Origin: Streptomyces sp. Root431
GTDB lineage: Bacteria > Actinomycetota > Actinomycetes > Streptomycetales > Streptomycetaceae
Assembly: GCF_001426585.1 (NCBI RefSeq)
Contig: NZ_LMEI01000011.1
Span: 246,240 to 310,239 of the forward strand
Reading direction: 5' to 3'
Length of the DNA stretch: 64,000 bases
A program made the translations under genes and the position numbers. Of the stretch, positions 58,156 through 64,000 are shown piece after piece; position 1 is the stretch's first letter, and each line of letters starts with the position of its first letter. A model generated the notes under the pieces. The model saw only the letters and a list, made by a program, of their open reading frames with translations. It was not told the origin of the DNA and did not search any database.

Positions 58156-59175
58156 GTGCAGACCCCGGAGCCGCTCGGCGGCACGCGCCCGACCAGCCGG
58201 GACGTCGCCCGGGTCGCCGGCGTCTCGCAGGCCACCGTGTCGCTCGTCCTCGGCGACAAGTGGCGCGGGCGCGTCTCCGAGCGCACGGCCGACGCCGTAC
58301 GGGAGGCGGCGCGGAGTCTCGGCTACCGCCCCAACCTCGCCGCCCGCAACCTCCGCCTCGGCCACACCCGGACGGCCCTGCTCGTCGTCCCGGCGCTGAC
58401 CAACGAGTTCTTCGCCCGCGTCTACACGGGTGCCGCGACCGTCGCCGCCCGGCACGGCTTCGGCGTCGTCCTGTACCCCTCCCCCGACGGCGTCGGCCCC
58501 GCCAAGGACCCCTTCGCCTCGGCCCGCGCGGCCCTCGACGGGATCATCGCCTCCTCGATGGCCTCGGACGCCCTGAAGGCCTTCCGGGGCACCGACCTGC
58601 CCCTGGTCATGCTCGACAGCGACCCCGCCGACACCGGCGCCGCCGCCCACGTCAACCTCGACATCGCGGACGGCATGCGCCAGGTCACGGGCCATCTGCT
58701 CGCCCTCGGCCACCGGCGCTTCGTCCACCTCGCATCGGCCGTGCCGTCCTGGACCTTCGACGTCCGCGCCGCCGCCCTCGGCGAGGCCCTCGCCGGCGTG
58801 TCGGTACGGACCGTCCGCGCGCCCCTGGACGTGCACGGCGCGATGGCGGCCACCGAGCGCGCCCTCGCGGCGCCCGGCCCGCGCCCCACCGCCCTCGTCT
58901 GCGACGACGACATCCTCGCCGCGGGCGCCTGCAAGGCCCTGCGGCGGCTCGGGCTGCGGGTCCCCGAGGACGTCTCGGTCACCGGCTTCGACGACCTCGC
59001 GCTCGCGACCGCCGTCGAACCGGAGCTGACCACCGTCGCGCTGCCCGCGGAGCGCATCGGCGAGCGGGGCATGGCGGCCCTCCTGGCCGTCCTCGCGGGC
59101 GAACCGCCGCGCCCGGACGACCTCCCGGTCACCCTGGTCCCCCGCGGCTCCTCGGGGCCCGCACCGGCCGCCTGA
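58156..59175 (+). CDS. LacI-family transcriptional regulator
   Basis: A 339-residue repressor. The HTH DVARVAGVSQATVSLVLG and the hinge NLAARNLRLGHTR precede a periplasmic-binding-protein-type sensor domain (VPALTNEFFARVYTGA, FDDLALATAVEPELTTVALP). The GTG at 58156 has GGAGG 6 bases upstream. It is divergent from the MFS gene, its probable target. Confidence 0.92.
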   Translation: MQTPEPLGGTRPTSRDVARVAGVSQATVSLVLGDKWRGRVSERTADAVREAARSLGYRPNLAARNLRLGHTRTALLVVPALTNEFFARVYTGAATVAARHGFGVVLYPSPDGVGPAKDPFASARAALDGIIASSMASDALKAFRGTDLPLVMLDSDPADTGAAAHVNLDIADGMRQVTGHLLALGHRRFVHLASAVPSWTFDVRAAALGEALAGVSVRTVRAPLDVHGAMAATERALAAPGPRPTALVCDDDILAAGACKALRRLGLRVPEDVSVTGFDDLALATAVEPELTTVALPAERIGERGMAALLAVLAGEPPRPDDLPVTLVPRGSSGPAPAA

Positions 59176-59198
59176 GCCCCGCGCGACCCCGGAAATCG

Positions 59199-59240
59199 CC
59201 GAGGGGCCCCGGCCCGCTCGCGCGCACCGGGGCCCCTCGG
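59199..59240. terminator. Bidirectional terminator between LacI and prcA
   Basis: A 14-bp perfect stem CCGAGGGGCCCCGG/CCGGGGCCCCTCGG lies between the convergent LacI stop (59175) and prcA stop (59260). Confidence 0.85.
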
Positions 59241-59259
59241 ACGGGTCCTAGGACAGGCC

Positions 59260-60012
59260 CTAGTCCTCGGGCACCTCGTCCGAGGGTTCGTTCGTCTTCG
59301 CGATGGCCGCGTTGTCCGCCTCCAGGAGGCGCGACAGCTGCCGGCCGACGATCCGCTTGAACTTGCGCTGCTGCGGCCGCGTACGGTCCAGGACCGCCAC
59401 CTCCAGGCGCTCCGCGGGGATCTCCCGCTCGCTGCCGTTGGTGTCCCGGGAGAGCGCCTGCACGGCCAGCTTCAGGGCCTCCGCCAGGGACATGCCGTCC
59501 CGGTGGCGCTGGTCCAGGAAGGAGCCGATCTGCTCCGCGTTACCGCCGACCGCGACCGAGCCGTGCTCGTCCACGATCGAGCCGTCGTGGGGCAGCCGGT
59601 AGATCTGGTCGCCCTCGGGCTCCGTGCCGACCTCGGCGACGACCAGCTCCACCTCGTACGGCTTCTCCCCCGCGCTGGAGAAGATCGTGCCCAGGGTCTG
59701 GGCGTAGACGTTGGCCAGGCCGCGCGCGGTGACGTCGCCCCGGTCGTAGGTGTAGCCCCGCAGGTCGGCGTAGCGCACGCCGCCGATGCGGAGGTTCTCG
59801 TACTCGTTGTACTTACCGGCGGCGGCGAAGCCGATCCGGTCGTAGATCTCGCTGAACTTGTGCAGGGCGCGCGACGGGTTCTCGCCGACGAAGACGATGC
59901 CGTCGGTGTACTGGAGGACGACCAGGCTGCGGCCTCGGGCGATGCCCTTGCGGGCGTACTCCGCCCGGTCGGCCATGGCCTGCTGGGGTGAGACGTAGAA
60001 CGGAGTGGACAC
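59260..60012 (-). CDS. prcA: 20S proteasome alpha subunit
   Basis: A 250-residue structural subunit of the 20S core. The N-terminal gate MSTPFYVSPQQAMADRAEYA and KGIARGRSLVVLQYTDGI match PrcA. The acidic end EPSDEVPED is typical. There is no catalytic Thr. The GTG at 60012 lies 46 bp after the prcB stop, so both are co-transcribed. Confidence 0.96.
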   Translation of the reverse strand: MSTPFYVSPQQAMADRAEYARKGIARGRSLVVLQYTDGIVFVGENPSRALHKFSEIYDRIGFAAAGKYNEYENLRIGGVRYADLRGYTYDRGDVTARGLANVYAQTLGTIFSSAGEKPYEVELVVAEVGTEPEGDQIYRLPHDGSIVDEHGSVAVGGNAEQIGSFLDQRHRDGMSLAEALKLAVQALSRDTNGSEREIPAERLEVAVLDRTRPQQRKFKRIVGRQLSRLLEADNAAIAKTNEPSDEVPED

Positions 60013-60058
60013 CGGCGGTCCGTCCCTTTCTTCTGGGCTTCTACAGGGCGACGAGTGG

Positions 60059-60898
60059 TCAGAGCAGGGCGGCGCGCGGCCCGTCGGGCTGCTCGAGGCG
60101 CCGCTCGGTGACCGACCGGGCCAGCTCGGAGGACTCGGCCTCGCTGAGCCTGCGGAAACCCTCCTCGGTGATGACGGTGACGAGCGGGAAGATCCGGCGG
60201 GCCATGTCGGGGCCACCGGTCGCCGAGTCGTCGTCCGCCGCGTCGTAGAGCGCCTGCACGACCAGGGTCGTGGCCTGCTGCTCGGTGAGGTCGGCTCGGT
60301 AGAGCTTCTTCATCGAGCCGCGCGCGAAGATCGAGCCGGAGCCCGTGGCCGCGTAGCCCTGCTCCTCGGAGCGGCCGCCGGTCACGTCGTAGGAGAAGAT
60401 CCGGCCCTTCCCCTTGCCCTCGTCCCAGCCCGCGAAGAGCGGCACGACGGCGAGCCCCTGCATGGCCATGCCGAGGTTGCCACGGATCATGGTGGACAGG
60501 CGGTTCGCCTTGCCCTCCAGGGAGAGCGTGGCGCCCTCCACCTTCTCGAAGTGCTCCAGCTCCAGCTGGAACAGCTTGACCATCTCCACGGCGAGACCGG
60601 CGGTGCCGGCGATGGCGACGGCGGAGTACTCGTCGGCCGGGAAGACCTTCTCCATGTCCCGCTGCGCGATCATGTTGCCCATGGTGGCCCGACGATCGCC
60701 GGCGAGGACGACCCCTCCGGGGAACGTGACGGCCACGATGGTCGTGCCGTGCGGGGCGTCCAGGACGCCCTCCGGCAGCTTCCGGCGGCTCGGCAGCAGC
60801 TCCGGCGAGTGGTCCGCCAGGAAGTCCAGGAACGAGGACGATCCCGGCGTCAGGAAGGCCGCCGGCAGACGCCCGGTGCTACGAGGGTTGGCTTCCAC
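60059..60898 (-). CDS. prcB: 20S proteasome beta subunit
   Basis: The catalytic subunit of 279 residues. A propeptide of 51 residues ends at HG|TTIVAVTFPGG, making Thr52 the nucleophile after autocleavage. The conserved Asp/Lys residues follow (GDRRATMGNMIA). The GTG at 60898 follows AAGGAA. It assembles with PrcA and is fed by ARC. Confidence 0.96.
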   Translation of the reverse strand: MEANPRSTGRLPAAFLTPGSSSFLDFLADHSPELLPSRRKLPEGVLDAPHGTTIVAVTFPGGVVLAGDRRATMGNMIAQRDMEKVFPADEYSAVAIAGTAGLAVEMVKLFQLELEHFEKVEGATLSLEGKANRLSTMIRGNLGMAMQGLAVVPLFAGWDEGKGKGRIFSYDVTGGRSEEQGYAATGSGSIFARGSMKKLYRADLTEQQATTLVVQALYDAADDDSATGGPDMARRIFPLVTVITEEGFRRLSEAESSELARSVTERRLEQPDGPRAALL

Positions 60899-60993
60899 GC
60901 GATTCCTTCCGGGTGGGAGAGTCGGCCCGCCGTGCGACGCGCGGGTCGATCTTGGTTGCTGTGCACGGACCATACCCGTGCCGGTGCCTGTCA

Positions 60994-61037
60994 TCCGTCC
61001 CCGGACCCACGGCTTTCTCCGGGGCTCCGGGGACGGA
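60994..61037 (-). terminator. Hairpin between pup and prcB
   Basis: An 11-bp stem TCCGTCCCCGG/CCGGGGACGGA lies in the 161-bp gap after pup. It may partially terminate transcription or protect pup mRNA, lowering prcBA relative to pup. Confidence 0.55.
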
Positions 61038-61059
61038 GGAGTACAGGCACGAGAGGCGG

Positions 61060-61272
61060 CTACTCGCCGCCCTTCTGGACGAAGCTACGAACGAACTCCT
61101 CCGCGTTGGACTCGAGGACGTCGTCGATCTCGTCCAGCACGGAGTCCACGTCGTCGCTCAGCTTCTCCTGGCGCTCCTGGAGGTCGGAGCTCGCCTCCGT
61201 GGTGGTCTCCTCGACCTCCTCCGTGGAACGCGTCGCCTTCTGCTGTCCGCCGCCGGTGTCCTTGGTCGCCAT
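61060..61272 (-). CDS. pup: Prokaryotic ubiquitin-like protein Pup (GGE terminus)
   Basis: A 70-residue, intrinsically disordered tag. MATKDTGGGQQKATRS and VDSVLDEIDDVLESNAEEFV are the conserved ARC-binding helix region. The last codons encode KGGE, so the glutamate form is made directly. The ATG at 61272 was chosen. It lies upstream of prcB and prcA in the same direction. Confidence 0.96.
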   Translation of the reverse strand: MATKDTGGGQQKATRSTEEVEETTTEASSDLQERQEKLSDDVDSVLDEIDDVLESNAEEFVRSFVQKGGE

Positions 61273-61320
61273 ATCCCTCACCCCGCTCGAATCGGCCCGC
61301 TCGGTTGAGTCCGTACAAGA

Positions 61321-61344
61321 TCAGACCCTATAGGTCGGGTCTGA
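61321..61344. promoter_or_regulatory. Inverted repeat upstream of pup
   Basis: TCAGACCC and GGGTCTGA are perfect inverted 8-mers with an 8-bp centre containing TATAGG. They lie 49 bp before the pup start and past the dop stop, so they could be an operator or a dop terminator. Confidence 0.4.
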
Positions 61345-61431
61345 CTTCGGCCCCGCAGTTTCCACAACGCCCGGGCACTGATTCCATGATTCCCAGTGCC
61401 GGGGTATTTCAGGCCCGCGACGGGCCCCCGA

Positions 61432-62943
61432 TCATCCGCCGGAGAGCACGCGGACGAGTTCCTCCGCCGTACGGCAGCGGTCCAGGAGCGCCTTCACATG
61501 GGCCTTGGTGCCGCGCAGCGGCTCCAGGGTGGGGACGCGTTGGAGCGAGTCGCGGCCCGGCAGGTCGAAGATCACCGAGTCCCAGGAGGCCGCGGCGACG
61601 TCGTCGGCGTACTGCTCCAGGCAGCGGCCCCGGAAGTAGGCCCTGGTGTCCTCCGGAGGCGCCGTCTGAGCCTGCTGCACCTCGGTCTCGTCCAGGAGGC
61701 GCTTCATGCGCCCCCGGGCCGCCAGACGGTTGTACAGGCCCTTCTCGGGCCGCACGTCCGCGTACTGGAGGTCCACGAGGTGCAGGCGGGCCGCGTCCCA
61801 GTCCAGGTTGTCCCTGCGCCGGTAGCCCTCCATGAGCTCCCGCTTGGCGATCCAGTCGAGCTCGCCGGAGAGGCTCATCGGGTCGTTCTCGAGCCGGTTG
61901 AGGGTGTCCTCCCAGCGTGTGAGGACGTCCTTCGTCTGCTCGTCCGCGTCCGAGCCGTACCGCTCGTCCACGTACTTCCTGGCCAGCTCGAAGTACTCCA
62001 TCTGCAACTGGACCGCGGTGAGCGTCCGGCCGCTGCGGAGCGTGACCAGGTACTGGAGGGTCGGGTCGTGCGAGACCTGGTGGAGCGTCCTGACCGGCTG
62101 GTCGACGGCGAGGTCCACGGTGATGAACCCGTCCTCGATCATCGACAGGACCAGCGCGGTCGTGCCGAGCTTGAGGTAGGTCGAGATCTCCGAGAGGTTC
62201 GCGTCACCGATGATCACGTGCAGGCGGCGGTACCTCTCGGCGTCCGCGTGCGGCTCGTCGCGCGTGTTGATGATGGGCCGCTTGAGGGTGGTCTCCAGAC
62301 CCACCTCGACCTCGAAGTAGTCGGCGCGCTGACTGATCTGGAAGCCGTCCTCCCGGCCGTCCTGACCGATGCCGACCCGGCCCGCACCGGTCACGACCTG
62401 GCGCGAGACGAAGAACGGCGTCAGGTGGCGCACGATGTCCGAGAAGGGGGTCTCCCGCTTCATCAGGTAGTTCTCGTGCGTGCCGTACGAGGCGCCCTTG
62501 TTGTCGGTGTTGTTCTTGTAGAGGTGGATCGGCTGGGCCCCGGGGAGCTGGGCGGCACGGACGGCCGCCTCCGCCATGATCCGCTCGCCGGCCTTGTCCC
62601 AGAGGACGGCGTCGCGCGGATTGGTGACCTCGGGCGAGCTGTACTCGGGGTGGGCGTGGTCCACGTAGAGCCGCGCCCCGTTGGTGAGGATCACATTGGC
62701 GAGGCCGATGTCCTCGTCGGTGAGCTGGCTGGAGTCCGCGACCTCGCGGGCGAGGTCGAAGCCGCGGGCGTCCCGCAGCGGATTCTCCTCCTCGAAATCC
62801 CAGCGGGCGCGGCGCGCCCGGTGCATCGCCGCCGCGTAGGCGTTGACGATCTGGGACGAGGTGAGCATGGCATTGGCGTTCGGGTGTCCCGGGACGGAGA
62901 TCCCGTACTCCGTCTCGATGCCCATTACTCGCCGTACGGTCAT
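61432..62943 (-). CDS. dop: Depupylase/Pup deamidase Dop
   Basis: A 503-residue homologue of PafA. The N-terminal MTVRRVMGIETEYGISVPG, VDHAHPEYSSPE, KNNTDNKGASYGTHENYLM and RPIINTRDEPHADAE are Dop signatures. The insert MLTSSQIVNAYAAAM is the Dop-specific loop. Dop removes Pup from proteins and deamidates Pup-Gln where needed. The ATG follows AAGGAGGG. Because Pup is made as GGE here, only the depupylase activity is required. Confidence 0.96.
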   Translation of the reverse strand: MTVRRVMGIETEYGISVPGHPNANAMLTSSQIVNAYAAAMHRARRARWDFEEENPLRDARGFDLAREVADSSQLTDEDIGLANVILTNGARLYVDHAHPEYSSPEVTNPRDAVLWDKAGERIMAEAAVRAAQLPGAQPIHLYKNNTDNKGASYGTHENYLMKRETPFSDIVRHLTPFFVSRQVVTGAGRVGIGQDGREDGFQISQRADYFEVEVGLETTLKRPIINTRDEPHADAERYRRLHVIIGDANLSEISTYLKLGTTALVLSMIEDGFITVDLAVDQPVRTLHQVSHDPTLQYLVTLRSGRTLTAVQLQMEYFELARKYVDERYGSDADEQTKDVLTRWEDTLNRLENDPMSLSGELDWIAKRELMEGYRRRDNLDWDAARLHLVDLQYADVRPEKGLYNRLAARGRMKRLLDETEVQQAQTAPPEDTRAYFRGRCLEQYADDVAAASWDSVIFDLPGRDSLQRVPTLEPLRGTKAHVKALLDRCRTAEELVRVLSGG

Positions 62944-63093
62944 GCGGCCCTCCTTGCCCGGCGTCGCTCACAGTGCGCGACTCGGCGTTACCGAAGAGCC
63001 TAGAGCGGCTCAGCGCTGGTGGGGAGATCACTTGCGGTATTTCCCGTGACGCCGGGAGAAACCCGTGCTGCCGGGATAAACCCTGGAAGGAAT

Positions 63094-63138
63094 ACACCGG
63101 CTGCGGATGCCCGGTTTCCGGACATCCGCAGCCGGTGT
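63094..63138 (-). terminator. Terminator after arc
   Basis: A perfect 16-bp stem (63094-63109 with 63123-63138) and a 13-nt loop lie 6 bp past the arc stop. It separates arc from dop transcription. Confidence 0.85.
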
Positions 63139-63143
63139 GCGTA

Positions 63144-64000
63144 TTACAGGTACTGACCGGTGTTGGCCACCGTGTCGATGGAGCGTCCCGTGTCCGCGCC
63201 CTGCTTTCCGGTGACGAGCGTACGGATGAAGACGATCCGCTCGCCCTTCTTTCCGGAGATCCTGGCCCAGTCGTCGGGGTTGGTGGTGTTGGGCAGGTCC
63301 TCGTTCTCCTTGAACTCGTCCACGCAGGCCTGGAGGAGGTGGGAGACGCGGATGCCCTTCTGGTTGTGGTCGAGGAAGGCCTTGATGGCCATCTTCTTGG
63401 CCCGGTCGACGATGTTCTGGATCATCGCGCCGGAGTTGAAGTCCTTGAAGTAGAGGACTTCCTTGTCGCCGTTGGCGTACGTGACTTCGAGGAAGCGGTT
63501 CTCCTCGGATTCCGCGTACATCTGCTCGACGACCGACTGGATCATTCCGTGGGCGGCGGCCGCCTTGGAGCCGCTGTGCTCGGAGATGTCGTCCGTGTGG
63601 AGCGGCAGGGTGGCCGTGAGGTACTTCGCGAAGATGTCCTTCGCGGCCTCCGCGTCCGGACGCTCGATCTTGATCTTGACGTCGAGCCGGCCGGGCCGCA
63701 GGATCGCGGGGTCGATCATGTCCTCGCGGTTGGAGGCGCCGATGACGATGACGTTCTCCAGGCCCTCCACACCGTCGATCTCGGCGAGCAGCTGGGGGAC
63801 GATGGTGTTCTCCACGTCCGAGCTGACACCGGATCCGCGGGTGCGGAAGAGGGATTCCATCTCGTCGAAGAAGACGATGACGGGGGTGCCCTCGCTCGCC
63901 TTCTCCCTCGCACGCTGGAAGACGAGGCGGATGTGCCGCTCGGTCTCGCCGACGTACTTGTTGAGGAGCTCGGGCCCCTTGATGTTGAGGAAGTAGGACT
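63144..64000 (-). CDS. arc: Proteasome-associated AAA+ ATPase ARC/Mpa (5' end outside window)
   Basis: The visible 285 residues are the C-terminal half of the hexameric ATPase that unfolds pupylated proteins. Walker B is VIVFFDEMESLF, sensor 1 is IGASNREDM, and the second region of homology is DPAILRPGRLD. The end TGQYL is the gate-opening tail for the 20S core. The coiled coil, OB domains and Walker A lie beyond 64000. It is placed upstream of dop, completing the Pup-proteasome locus. Confidence 0.95.
   Translation of the reverse strand, partial: SYFLNIKGPELLNKYVGETERHIRLVFQRAREKASEGTPVIVFFDEMESLFRTRGSGVSSDVENTIVPQLLAEIDGVEGLENVIVIGASNREDMIDPAILRPGRLDVKIKIERPDAEAAKDIFAKYLTATLPLHTDDISEHSGSKAAAAHGMIQSVVEQMYAESEENRFLEVTYANGDKEVLYFKDFNSGAMIQNIVDRAKKMAIKAFLDHNQKGIRVSHLLQACVDEFKENEDLPNTTNPDDWARISGKKGERIVFIRTLVTGKQGADTGRSIDTVANTGQYL

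Overview
The window is chromosomal DNA of very high G+C content with strong third-position bias, frequent GTG and TTG starts and long antisense open frames. Together with the gene content this points to a Streptomyces. The core gene order (pheT-pheS, histidine kinase, TrmH-type methylase, rplT-rpmI-infC, then far downstream helY, tatC-tatA, pafC-pafB, two FKBPs, pafA, prcA-prcB, pup, dop, arc) follows the conserved Streptomyces chromosome as I remember it from S. coelicolor. I saw no transposase, phage gene, CRISPR array, tRNA or rRNA gene.

Layout. 1-2,200 holds most of a membrane-embedded alpha/beta-hydrolase-like protein. 2,300-11,300 is a translation block on the minus strand: PheRS, an orphan-looking histidine kinase, a 23S-type rRNA methylase, L20, L35 and IF3. 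IF3 starts at an ATC codon behind a perfect AGGAGG, and a structured leader with an attenuator precedes it; small DUF1844 and SseB-like genes follow. 11,400-14,600 holds a mycosin-like serine protease translationally coupled to a Pro/Ala-rich membrane protein. 14,700-19,900 is a mixed group: PLP amino-acid deaminase/aldolase, DinB-like protein, FabV enoyl reductase, NTF2-like protein and a secreted HAD phosphatase.

20,000-26,800 is a two-armed ethanolamine cluster. On the minus strand are a glutamine-synthetase-like ligase, an aldehyde dehydrogenase and a short-chain dehydrogenase; on the plus strand are a GntR regulator, a permease and a class-I amidotransferase hydrolase. Together they can import ethanolamine, gamma-glutamylate it, oxidise the alcohol in two steps and release glutamate plus glycine. 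27,000-33,000 carries a second catabolic-looking group (C45 acyltransferase-like protein, NCS1 permease, TetR regulator, YtcJ-like amidohydrolase) and a LysR regulator. 33,100-35,600 has a TDT exporter, a cytosolic BtuF-like protein and a cupin XRE regulator. 35,800-38,700 is a glycine betaine/choline-type ABC importer with permease and binding protein fused. A 71-bp tandem repeat lies upstream of it.

39,100-45,600 contains a 5'-3' exonuclease, an iron-box-controlled siderophore reductase, a MerR regulator divergent from two membrane proteins, a CmoM-like methyltransferase and a P450 with two DnaA-box-like sites upstream. 45,750-51,600 has HelY, a lipid kinase, the Tat translocon and small conserved proteins. 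51,700-64,000 is the Pup-proteasome region: PafBC regulators, two FKBP isomerases, the ligase PafA, an MFS/LacI pair, the 20S core, Pup (encoded with a GGE end), Dop and the 3' part of the ATPase ARC/Mpa.
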